Source of the DNA: Falciphora oryzae
Taxonomy: Eukaryota > Ascomycota > Sordariomycetes > Magnaporthales > Magnaporthaceae
Reading direction: 5' to 3'
DNA: 64,000 nt
Assembly: GCA_000733355.1 (NCBI GenBank)
Contig: JNVV01000045.1
Location: forward strand, 289,098 to 353,097
The position numbers and the translations under genes were made by a program. Shown here one piece after another: positions 54,561 through 64,000 of the stretch. The notes under the pieces were generated by a model that was not told the DNA's origin, did not search any database, and saw only the letters and a list, made by a program, of their open reading frames with translations. How positions within the stretch are numbered: position 1 is the stretch's first letter; every line of letters begins with the position of its first letter.

Positions 54561-56465
54561 TTTGGCTGTGTGACTCGGAGGTGGCCTGCGTGTTGAGCTG
54601 GGAAGCAAAGGAGAGAGTCGCGGCAAGAATCGGTCGAGAGTTGCGAGGTCGCGAAGGATTATCGAGGCAGGCAGACGCGCTGCGATGGGTGCTTGGGCCT
54701 AAGTGAGGTGGAAATTTGGAGGGGGGAAATTATTTTGGCCGTTCGTCATCTGCAATCCATGGCCAGCCCAGGCCGTGCAGGCGCCTTGTTCTTCATCCCA
54801 CCACACCATTCCCGCTGTCAGCCAGGCGACCAGGTGGGGCGGCCTGCGGGCCCAGCCAGCAACGAATGCACAGGCATGTCGCCGGCCACGTGATCCGCCA
54901 GGCTCTGGCCGTCGAAGCCGGGTGGGATTGCAGCTGCTGCCGAGCAACCAGGCACCCTTACCAATGAATACCTGCGGGCATCCAATGTCTGCTGGAGTTC
55001 CGCCGCAACGACCCGTTGTTCATCGAAAACATGATCTATTCCAATGGCTTCCTTCCATGTCCATTTCCTTCGGCGGAGCGGAGCTGGTTGGTTTTCCTGG
55101 CAAGAAACGGCCGTGCACTTTCGACTTGGATCACCAAGCCTGTGGTCCCGATAGCGTCGATCCACATCGGGACTGGACAAGGGCCATCGGTGCGGCCGGC
55201 CTTATTACAAAGATCGCATTATGATGCGGCGGGCTGACACCTCCCGTCCCTCTATTGAACTTTGGAATCTACGAGAATGCTTGATTCACGGTTTGATCAG
55301 CCGCGCCGGCTTGTTTGCAGATTCTTAGAAACCAGCGTCAATGAGGCCTGCAGACTCGCGACCCTCAGACGCTAAGAATTTGGCCTTTGGACATTCGGAC
55401 ATCCGGCCGAGAGGCTGAGGTCGATGATAGGCTGCGGTACCTGGTCTAGTTACATTGTTGCAGCTTCCTCAGATGTTGTGCCGACTAGCGCCAGATGTCA
55501 ACCAGAAACACGTTTTCGTGAACATTGCCCGCGGGATTGTGGTTCCGGTCGCCGCAACATGGAGCGCAGTATGCTCGAGGTTCCGCCAGGGACATGCAAG
55601 CACTAACCGCCTTGGCCAACACCAACGCGCCGTCGCGTCGTCCTGAAATTGAGACTACACTCACCCAATCTTGCCCCCTATTTCCCCCTGAGCGAGCTGT
55701 ATGCACCTGAGCAGGGCTGCAGGACACATGCGGTAGATCCCGCATGGCACTCGGGATGGCCGGCGGTGTCGTGTAATAATATCTCCAGGCGGTAAGCTAG
55801 CCTTCATGAGGGATCGAGGGACACGGGGAGGAGGTCGGTGTATTCTGGAATTGAACATTTGCTCAGACTTGATGAGAAGTGTCGACATTGAATATCGCCG
55901 TCGCTATTGGCACGCTTCATTCCATGGAATCAATCACATGCATGCTCGCTGTGGGTTGCCTTCGGTCAAACACCAACCGAACTTTCCCTTCTGCTTGGAA
56001 GGTACCGAGGGACTGCGCTGGGACTGGCGGCTGGCTTTTGTGCCTGCGTCTGGTGACGCGACAGGGGCGTCTCTCCACTCACTGCATGGGGCGGAAAACG
56101 GCGGAAATCGCAACGTGAGCGCTGTTCCACGGGCTCTGGAACCCCAAAATTGGGGATCAGATGGAATGACGCCCGCCCTACCTGAGCCGCCCGCCCGCAT
56201 CCAAGATGCGGGGCTTGGAGCTCCCGTTGGGACAAGCTTTTGCTGTCACGAGAGCAAAGATGGATCCTATATCTCGAGATAACCCGCTTGGAGATTGTAT
56301 AAACAGGCTCACACACAAGGCAAATCAGCCTGTTGCACAAAATCGTCGCCGAATCTTGTGTGCGAGGCGCCTCGAGGAAAACAAGCCCGCCCCTGAGTCT
56401 TGCCTGTGTTAGCCGGCCTTCTCGCCCCGCCCGAGGCCATAAACCTACCACTTGTAAACCTGACC
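54561..56465. promoter_or_regulatory. Divergent EB1 / galactokinase promoter region
   Basis: A 1.9 kb region between divergent starts. TATAAA at 56298-56303 is 163 bp before the galactokinase ATG. Open frames within it are unbiased. I did not find a convincing Gal4-type CGG-N11-CCG site by eye, though the region was not scanned exhaustively. Confidence 0.5.
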
Positions 56466-58116
56466 ATGTCCGGTCCCGTCCCCAAGGCGCAGTCCCTCGC
56501 GGACATCTACCCGGCGCCGGCGCTCGACTCGGAGCGAGCGCGCTGGAAGCGCCTGGCCGCCCGGTTCGAGGAGCTGTACGGCCACGCGCCGGCCTTTGTG
56601 GCCCGGTCGCCGGGCCGCGTCAACATCATCGGCGAGCACATCGACTACAGCCTGTACTCGGTGCTGCCCATGGCTATCGCCGCCGACGCCCTGATTGCCG
56701 TGTCCCCCGGGGCCGTGGGCGGCACGGGCGGCACCTACAGGGTGCAGATCGCCAACGTGCTGGGCGATAGGTTCCCCGCCAAGGACTTTGAGCTGCCCGT
56801 CTCGGGCGACGTCGAGATCGACAGCACCGTGCACGAGTGGACCAACTACTTCAAGTGCGGCTTGCGCGGCGCCCTTGAGCTGCTGCGCCGCAAGCGCGGT
56901 GACGGCTTCGTCCCCACTGGCATGCGAGTCCTTATGGACGGCACCGTTCCTGTCGGCGGCGGCGTGAGCTCCAGCGCTGCCTTCACGAGCGCCAGCGCAC
57001 TGGCAGTTATGGTTGCCAACGGCGAGAAGGACATCGACAAGAAGGAGCTTACCGAGCTTGCTATTGTCAGCGAGCGCGGCGTCGGCGTCAACTCTGGAGG
57101 GTGAGTAGTTGGTGAGACTCTAATACGTCTGTATATGTGGCAGCCCGGGCTAACTTGGAAACAGAATGGACCAGTCCGCCTCGGTCTTCTCCCAACGCGG
57201 CTCAGCCCTTCTTGTCTCCTTTACCCCCACCCTCACGGCGAAGCCGGTGTTCTTCCCGGCCACCAACCCGGAGCTCTGCTTCGTCATCGCCCAGTCCTTC
57301 GTCACGGCCAACAAGTTCGTCACGGGGCCGGTCCAGTACAACCTGCGCGTCGTCGAGTGCACCCTGGCGGCCGCCTACCTCCACGCCGTGCTCAACCCGC
57401 CGGGCCTGCCCCTGCCGGCCGACAGCTCCCCGCTCGGCATCTCCCTGCACGGCTTCCACGAGACCTACTTTGCCACGCGCGCGGCCGACGGCGGCGCCGC
57501 GGCCCCCCGGACCCAGCAGGAGCAGCTCGCCCTGCTGCTGGCCCTCGCGCGCTCCACCATGACCAAGGAGGAGGGCTACACGCGCGACGAGGTCGCCGCG
57601 GTCCTGGGCACGACGGTCGACGAGCTCAACGCCAAGTTCACCTCGCGCTTCCCCGTCCGCGCCGACCGCTTCAAGCTGCGCCAGCGCGCCGAGCACGTCT
57701 TCTCCGAGGCCTTGCGCGTCCTCGAGTTCATGGCCCTGCTCGAGAAGCCCGGCGCCGCCGCCGCCTCCCCGGGTTCCGACACGGCCGCGTACAACGCGCT
57801 GCTGGGCGCCAAGCTGAACGAGACGCAGGACTCGTGCCGCGACCTCTACGAGTGCAGCTGCCCCGAGATCGACGAGCTGTGCGCCATCGCCCGCAGGGCC
57901 GGCAGCTACGGCAGCCGCCTGACGGGCGCCGGCTGGGGCGGCTGCAGCGTCCACCTCGTGCCCGCCGACAAGGTCGCTGCCGTGACGGAAGCCTGGGGGA
58001 AGGAGTACTACTCCAAGCGGGACCTGACCCCGGAGCAGAAGGAGGGCGCCGTCGTGGTGAGCCGACCCGGCAGCGGTAGTGCCCTGTTCCTTTTTGGGCA
58101 AGGCACTCTTGAATGA
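56466..58116 (+). CDS. GAL1: Galactokinase
   Basis: Two exons (56466-57100, 57165-58116; 64-nt intron) encode 528 aa. The enzyme phosphorylates galactose with ATP, the first step of the cytosolic Leloir pathway, and belongs to the GHMP kinases. The galactokinase signature GRVNIIGEHIDY is at about residues 51-62. GGVSSSAAFTSASALA is the ATP-binding motif 2 (about 163-178), and SGGMDQSASVF (split by the intron) contains the catalytic Asp. TGAGWGGCSVHLV near the C-terminus is motif 3. Length and motifs match fungal Gal1 enzymes, and all active-site elements look intact. Confidence 0.95.
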
Positions 58117-58588
58117 TTCAAATGGGAGGCCGGGAGAGTTGTATATATGTATTTTTGGGCTTGGACTTTTGGATGGTTATCATCAGGTGTTCACTCGGGA
58201 GATCGGGAGTGGGGAAAGACATATCATGGCGTGGGGCGTCATCTTCGCATTCATGCAATCCTGTGATACTCGTGGTGGTCATACGGAGGTGGGTGCATAC
58301 CTGGCATTCCTGTGAGAAAGAAAAATCCCCTGAAAGAATCGAGGCTTTTTTGATGCTCGTTTGATATAAACTCTCTGCCCAAGCCCTGATTGATCGTGTT
58401 CTATGAGTTCCGCTATGTCCCGCCCATACCGCCTACAGCACCAACGCAACCGAGAGGAAGAAGAAACCAAGCCAAAAAAAAAAAAAAAAAATTCATACAC
58501 GCAAGGGACTTGCAATGAAAATCTCCGCAAGCGCTTGCCACCCATATAGCTTCTAGCCAGGTTTGTCACTTTGCTGTTATGCGGGTTC
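58117..58588. other. Convergent 3' flanks of GAL1 and RING-CH genes
   Basis: Contains an 18-nt A-run (58474-58491). No gene seen. Confidence 0.6.
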
Positions 58589-60528
58589 TCACGAGGCGGC
58601 CGAGGCCGGAGTACCCCTTCTTCCGCCAACCCGTCGCTCGACATTCTTGACGCGACGGTTTTTCCGGAGCTGAACCTGCCGATATTTGAAGTAGAGCAGG
58701 AACGCGTCCCGGAGGACGACAAAGAGACAGCCGCCCATGAGACTGCGTCCCCACCGGTGCTGGAGCAGCCCCTTAGGCTTGCCCCAGGCAGGTGACCGGA
58801 CCCAGCGCGATGGCAGCGTCACGCGCAGCAGCTCGCCCATCATGTATGATATGTGGGGCAGGAGTAGCGCTGAGACGGTCCCGTTGACGATTCTGGACCA
58901 GGTGCCGCCCGTGTTGCTAGCGCCGACCTGTCGCTGCCACTGCGGCCGGTTCCGGTTCTCCTGGTTCGCGTCGATAGGCGGAGGATCGGCCGGAGCAGCA
59001 TCTTCCGCTGGCGCCTCGGCTGCAGCAACAGTCGGAGGCTCTGGCACGACTTCCTGCGGCCGAGCCAGCGTCGCATCCTCAGCAGCAGCATCCTCAGCGG
59101 CATCCTCAGCAGCAGCAGCACGCTCCTGGTTATCTTCAGCCGGGGCCTCGGCGTTCATGTCTGCCTGCACGGCTTGGATGGCTTCCTCGAGAACAGCGCG
59201 TGCCTCCGCATCGCCTTCCAGCACCGCAGCTCCCTCCTCATCGTGGACTTCGATTTGGAGCCTGCCGTCCTCATCCATGCCAACCTCGACCTCAATGAGG
59301 TCTTCCGCGTCGGCTTCTTCCTCGTCCTCGTCGTCTCCGATATCAATAGCGTCCTCGAGGAATATGTTGACGAAGGCGCCCGCCAATCTGAAAATCGCCG
59401 TGCCAATGCCGACATTGTTGTCATTGTTGTTATTGTTGGCTCCGGCCCGACCACCAGCTCGCTGCTGGCGACCCTGTTGCCGTTCCTGTTGCTGTGGTGG
59501 CTGTCGCACCTCTGTCTCGTCCAGGACTTGGTTACCGCGGAGAGTTTGGTTGAGACGCCTCTCAAAGCGGCCAAAGAACTCGTAGTACATGTGACAGTAG
59601 GACAAGCTGATGCAGGGCATCACCGTCATAGCCCACTCGGGGGAGAGTGGCCACATGGGCATTTGGTCTCGCGCTGCCAGGGAGAATCCATACTGCATAG
59701 AGAGCACGTAAGCAACGACAGCCATAATAGCTGGTGGCAGCGAGAGGCGTATACGGAATGGAGACCTACGGCAAGAGAGACGGGTAGGAGCAGGTATGTG
59801 TCGATGCCGGGAATAGCCTTGTTCAGTAGCAGGCCCGGCATGAGCAGGTGCAGCAACCAAGCTCTGCTGACGAAGGCATAGGTCGGGGCGTGCCTCCACC
59901 AGACGATGCCCGGGGGTCTTCTGCTCATCTCGCCCACACGTAGCCAAGCCATTGTTGTGTTGCCGCCGGCGAACAACGACATGGCCGTGATGCCGTAGTG
60001 TGCGGATCCGGCCACGGCGAAGGAGCCCATCATGCTGAGCAGGACGACAGGGGAGGTGCGGCTGAAGGCGCGGTGGGCGCGGTCGCGCAGCCACATCATG
60101 GCGTCGAAGGGCTCAAACACCTGGATGACGCCCTTGCAGGCTGGGCAGCGCAGACCGCCCTTGTTTCTGGAGCCGCGCCTGCCGCCGCCGCCGCCGCCGC
60201 CGGGGCTGCCCGAAGCCTCCATTTGCGCCACCCATTTGAGCATGCAGTCCTCGTGGGCTTCGAGGGTGCAGGGGCACGGGTTCACCCATGTTGCACCAGG
60301 TGTCTCGTTGGAGTTGAGGAGGCATATGAAGCAGACGCGGAGGCTGGGATCCGATACCGACTGCGTCCTCGTCGGCTGTGGCCGTGGTGGGCTCGCGGTG
60401 CTTGCGGTGCTTGTGGTGCTCGAGGATGCGCTCGAGGTTCGCGATGGCGTCAGCGCGCCGGTCGCTGTGGTGGTCGGCGTGCCTGGCCTATCGGTAGTCG
60501 GAGACGATGTGCCGGAATCGCTCGACAT
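58589..60528 (-). CDS. RING-CH (MARCH-like) membrane E3 ubiquitin ligase
   Basis: Two exons encode about 620-634 aa. A Ser/Thr-rich N-terminus (1-60) precedes a C4HC3 RING-CH domain: CFIC, NPCPC, AHEDC and CPAC (about residues 65-135), interrupted by a glycine-rich insert. Several hydrophobic segments follow (VVLLSMMGSFAVAG, WLLHLLMPGLLL, YLLLPVSLA and, near the end, LMGGCLFVVLRDAFLLYF). A central region is Asp/Glu/Ala-rich. Such proteins ubiquitinate membrane substrates. The intron is ambiguous: donor GTAGGT (59769) with acceptor at 59692 gives phase 0. Donor GTCTCC (59765) with acceptor at 59730 also keeps frame and adds a longer membrane helix. The start ATG at 60528 follows no upstream in-frame ATG. 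Confidence 0.82.
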
Positions 60529-61021
60529 ACTGGGCGAAAGGGGGGCTCCCAGTGGGGGGTTGGGGATACTGGCTTTTCGATCCGTTTGTCGGGCAGAGAC
60601 GTTTGCGAGAGGGTTCAGCTCAGCTCAAGGCTGGAAAAAGGTGAGGCTCCGGAAACGATGGGACCCACTTGAGCTCCAAAGCGGGGCGACTGACGTTGCA
60701 CAGGGACGGCCTAGACCCCTCCCTGGTTGCATGACTGTGGCTTCGTGGCGCAGCACCCACACAGGCGTGCAGGGGTGTCTGGGTTTCTCGACCCCTCCAT
60801 TTGCTTCCACCACCGGACCCTGGAGGTGGAGTGTGTTGCTGCGGGAGCGCGGTCGAGGAAACAAAAGAGAGAAATCAATCCCAAGATCCTGTCTCTGCTT
60901 TGCGGTCCGCCCTCATCTGCTCTTTGCCGCACTCGCCGCTGTTTCTGCTAAGCAGCACGAGAACGATCGCTCCTCGCCCCCTTCTCCGTCTTTGGCACAG
61001 TACAGTTGAGTCGCTGCCAAT
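60529..61021. promoter_or_regulatory. Divergent promoter region, RING-CH ligase / SGT2
   Basis: A 493-bp region between divergent starts, holding both promoters. No gene or clear box recognised. Confidence 0.5.
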
Positions 61022-62262
61022 ATGGTGGGTAATTTCTACCCCACATGACGGGCAGCAGCAGCCTTTCAACACGGCAGGAGCCTCGGCCAAGGACCGATCT
61101 CCATGTCTCTTTGTTGCTTGGTATACAACGTCCTGGTGCAGAGGATCCGCTCTAACATGTCTCAAACCAAATCGAAAAGGCCACAACATCGAAGCAGCGC
61201 CTGGCGCTAGCCATCTGCGACTTCCTGACGGCCTCGGCCAGCGACGGCACCCTCGCGCCCGACGACCGGGAATCGATCGACGTGGCCGTCAACTGCATCG
61301 CCGAGTCGTTCAAGGTCGACCCAACAGACAAGGCCGCCATCTCGGCCGCCATTGGCGACCAGAACCTGCTCAAGATCTACTCCGTATATGAGAAGCTAAA
61401 GGGCGCATCCAAGCCTGCCGCTGGCGACTCCTCCGCCGCCACCGCCGGCCCCGTCTCGGAAGAAAAGAAGAAGGAGGCCGAGGGCCTCAAGTCCAAAGGC
61501 AATGCCGCCATGGCGCAGAAGGATTACACGGCTGCCGTCGACTACTACTCGCAGGCGCTGGCCCTGAACCCGGACAACGTCATCTACCTGTCCAACCGCG
61601 CCGCCGCCTACAGCGCCGACAAGAGCCACGAGAAGGCCCGTGCCGACGCCGAGGCGGCCGTCGCCGTCGACCCGACCTACACCAAGGCCTGGAGCCGCCT
61701 GGGCCTGGCCAGGTTCGCCCTCGGCGACCCCCAGGGCTCCATGGAGGCCTACGAGAAGGGCATCGAGTACGAGGGCAACGGCGGCAGCGAGCCCATGAAG
61801 AAGGGCTACGAGACGGCCAAGAGGAAGGTCGAGGAGCTGGGCCTCAACATCGCGGGCAACGCCGCCCGCGGCGCCACCCCGAGCCTGAGCGACCTGCTGG
61901 GCGGCGCCGGCGCCGGCGGAGGTGGCGGCGGGATGCCCGACTTCGGCTCCATCATGAACAACCCCATGTTCGCGTCCATGGCGCAGAGCCTCATGAGCAA
62001 CCCCGACATGATGAGCAACCTGATGAGCAACCCGCGCCTGCGCGAGATGGCGAACCAGTTCGGCAGCGGTGGCGGCATGCCCGACATGTCGGCCCTCATG
62101 TCGGATCCCACCATCGCAGAGATGTGAGTTTTTCTCAAGCATACCTCGTCCCCAATGCCTCTCACTATCTCGAGTATACTGACCGAATCTCTGTCTAGGG
62201 CGCGATCAATGATGGGAGGTGGTGGTGCCGGCGCCGGAGCTGGCCGTGGAGCCGGACAGTAA
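61022..62262 (+). CDS. SGT2: Sgt2-like small glutamine-rich TPR co-chaperone
   Basis: Three exons encode 336 aa. Exon 1 is the ATG alone (61022-61024), followed by GTGGGT; exon 2 starts at 61180 (ATTSKQRLALAICDFL) and exon 3 at 62199. Sgt2 hands tail-anchored proteins from Hsp70 to Get3 through Get4/Get5. The N-terminal dimerisation domain binds Get5 (about 1-75). Three TPRs (about 98-205) bind Hsp70/Hsp90 tails: LKSKGNAAMAQKDYTAAVDY, NPDNVIYLSNRAAAY, DPTYTKAWSRLGLARFALG. The C-terminal Met/Asn/Pro-rich substrate domain has NPMFASMAQSLMSNPDMM repeats. An intron with CTAAC branch site fits the ATG-only first exon. Confidence 0.92.
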
Positions 62263-63270
62263 ACGTGTATCAAGCCAGCGCCCACATCTAGATAGCGTAT
62301 GATTCCCAGAAAGATGTTTCCATGATATTTTGAAGTCCCACGAGGTTGACGGACCTACCGTGCGTGCGGCCCCTGTGTTCAATGCTATCCCTTCTCGACT
62401 GATACCCCTGTTGTTGTAAATGAAGAACAGTTGCGTGGGATAAATAGCCTATGTACTTTAAAGGAAATCGGCTCGATTTCCACCCCTGCAAAGTGATTAT
62501 CTCAACAGAGGCCACTATCACGGCCAACTTGAGCCCTCCTTCACGGGAGCAGCGGGCTTCGCCGAGAACTCCGCGATGGGGATCGACTCTACAACCAGAA
62601 ATCCTGTATCTCGCGAACAACTGCCACATATCTCAATATTTAAGCCCGTTAATCGCACACTGACCTTAACGTTTCCTTTGATTTTCGAAAGTGAAGATTT
62701 AGGATTGTATGAGCCTTTGTAGACTAAGATCGAGGACCCCGAGATATATCCCGTAATATTGTTCAGTTTTTGCTATCAATATATTTCGGCGTATATCTCC
62801 CGGGGGAGGGATATATGCCGAGCACTATAAACGGAAAGACACACTTGCAAGTATAAGCAGTAAAAAGCAGTGTATTGCATTCGCATTGATGTTATCGCAA
62901 CGAGGAAGACTGTCTAGGACCTCCTGTCGGAACCCCTACCAACCCTTTCTAACCTCTCTAATGATAGGAACCTGAAATGACATACCTAGAACACCCCCAT
63001 GACCACTACTCGCCTTGGACTCCGGTGGGGAAAGTTGTAAAATGGCAGAAAAATAGAACGAACCCAAAATAATCGCCCAGGTCACCGATCCGATCGACAC
63101 ACCCCAAAACTCCAGAGGTACATGGCATAGCATCTACTGTTGCTTCTAGCGCTCCCAACAGCCACCTCGACTTGTCGGGGCCCCTTGTATAAGACTCATC
63201 ACCTTGTTAGAGGGGTTAGAAGGGCGAATCATCAAGCGATGAGGGCAAACATCACGGGATCGCCGACTGT
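62263..63270. other. Convergent intergenic region with AT-rich inverted repeat
   Basis: One kilobase between SGT2 and AMMECR1 stop codons. 62640-62900 is AT-rich. It holds an imperfect inverted repeat (62787-62820). A minus-strand frame at 62936-63133 encodes a membrane-helix-like stretch directly after an AG, which could be a relic exon. Confidence 0.5.
62787..62820. repeat. Imperfect 34-bp inverted repeat
   Basis: The left arm CGGCGTATATCTCCC faces the right arm GGGAGGGATATATGCCG around a short GC centre. It could fold as a hairpin and may be a transcript-end structure or the remnant of a small mobile element. Confidence 0.6.
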
Positions 63271-64000
63271 TCACGGCGCAGACTCGTTCTTGCCGGCCCA
63301 GTCCCTCCAGCGCTTGTACGTCTCGTACTCGACGCTCTCCTTGCGGCCCTGGTAGCGCACGACTTTCAGCTCGACGTCGCGCCACCTGTCCTTGCGGCCC
63401 ATCCAGCCGGCCTTGCGCATGAGGCTGACGACCGTCTCCTCCTTGGTCCACCCCTGCTCGGGCGCGACGTCGGGCAGGTACGTGGCGCCGTAGCGGCGGC
63501 CGCTGTGGTAGAAGCTGATGCGCAGGCCGTGCAGCCCGAGCTCCCAGTCGTCGGCGTCGTCGGCGTCCTCAAAGTCCGTCAGCAGCGTCACGGCCGCCTC
63601 CAGAGAAGGCAGCTCGCGGAGCCGGACCGGGTCGAAGCGCGTGTCGTGCAGCGCCGCGGTCAGCGCGTACGACGACAGCCCCTCCTCGAGCGGCTGCGCC
63701 TCGAAGGTGCCGATGCAGCCGCGCAGCGAGGGCCCGTGCCGCGCCGAGAGGGTGTTCCACGTCACGAAGAGCGGGGACTCAGCCGGCGGGGCCGCAGCGG
63801 CTGTTGCTGCTGCTGCTTCTGCCGTCGCCAGCTGCTCGCCGCTGTTGTTGTTGGGCGTGGTGGCGGCCGTGTCGGCCGACAGGGACGTGGTGCTCGAGGC
63901 GGCCGACGACGATGAAGAGGTGCCCGAGGGGGAGGCGGCGAGGCGGCGGAGGGCCGGGATCTGCTTCGGGGCGGCCGACTTGGCGGCAGCGCCGGCGCCG
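63271..64000 (-). CDS. AMMECR1 family protein, N-terminus beyond window
   Basis: The frame is open from the window end (64000) to a stop at 63271-63273, giving the last 242 residues. LRGCIGTFEAQPLEEGL is the invariant AMMECR1 signature. RRYGATYLPDVAPEQGWTKEE and SLMRKAGWMGRKDRW complete the family pattern. A Ser/Ala/Thr-rich low-complexity insert (63780-63960) lies between the N-terminal part, off the window, and SPLFVTWNTLS. AMMECR1 is widely conserved from archaea to human; human mutations cause a developmental syndrome, but the biochemical role is unsettled. The low-complexity insert is unusual but common in filamentous fungi. No start codon is in the window. Confidence 0.93.
   Translation of the reverse strand, partial: GAGAAAKSAAPKQIPALRRLAASPSGTSSSSSAASSTTSLSADTAATTPNNNSGEQLATAEAAAATAAAAPPAESPLFVTWNTLSARHGPSLRGCIGTFEAQPLEEGLSSYALTAALHDTRFDPVRLRELPSLEAAVTLLTDFEDADDADDWELGLHGLRISFYHSGRRYGATYLPDVAPEQGWTKEETVVSLMRKAGWMGRKDRWRDVELKVVRYQGRKESVEYETYKRWRDWAGKNESAP

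Noticed and set aside
55806..56282. 158-aa plus-strand frame upstream of galactokinase
   Set aside because: Lies in the promoter region, no motif, codon use unlike the neighbouring gene.
57135..58079. Second plus-strand frame inside galactokinase
   Set aside because: Arg/Pro/Ala-rich out-of-frame shadow of galactokinase exon 2.

Overview
The window is nuclear DNA of a filamentous ascomycete (Pezizomycotina). It is GC-rich, its genes carry short introns (mostly 50-200 nt) with GTRNGY-type donors and CTRAC-like branch sites, and codons favour C or G at the third position. The gene set (Zn2Cys6 regulators, CFEM protein, GPI-anchored GH10 xylanase, I78 inhibitor, Vam7, Sec72) fits a Sordariomycete. 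Placing it near the Sordariales is inference only.

Layout, left to right. 1-9.0 kb: the last codons of a left-hand gene, SEC72 (-), and a seven-exon gene for a 983-aa regulator with a mid-protein zinc cluster (-). 9.0-15.8 kb: a 6.8 kb stretch with no gene I can support, holding a TG microsatellite and poly-T tracts. 15.8-21.2 kb: a TauD/TfdA-type dioxygenase (+) and an ARMT1/DUF89 phosphatase (-). 23.7-26.3 kb: two predicted cell-surface GPI proteins, a CFEM protein (+) and a GH10 xylanase (-), arranged convergently. 27.6-31.1 kb: a protein with LRAT-like His and NC-x-H motifs, a degenerate tRNA-Ser-like element, and a nuclear-looking acidic-tail protein.

31.4-41 kb looks accessory: a pisatin-demethylase-like P450 broken by one stop and three frameshifts, a Gfo/Idh/MocA-fold protein whose EKP lysine is Trp, a Zn2Cys6 activator and, divergently from it, a 14-TM MFS transporter. 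This resembles a small inducible metabolic or efflux cluster with a dead oxygenase.

41.6-64 kb is mostly housekeeping: TMA20/MCT-1, an I78 inhibitor, a 986-aa proline-rich membrane/coiled-coil protein, VAM7, EB1 (BIM1/MAL3), galactokinase, a RING-CH membrane E3 ligase, SGT2, and a partial AMMECR1 protein running off the right end. Between VAM7 and EB1 is an unassigned short coding-like segment with a Cx4C...Cx2C motif.

Exon joins were derived by hand by matching splice phase to protein family continuity. Where a join is ambiguous the entry says so. No homology search was possible, so all family names rest on recognised motifs.
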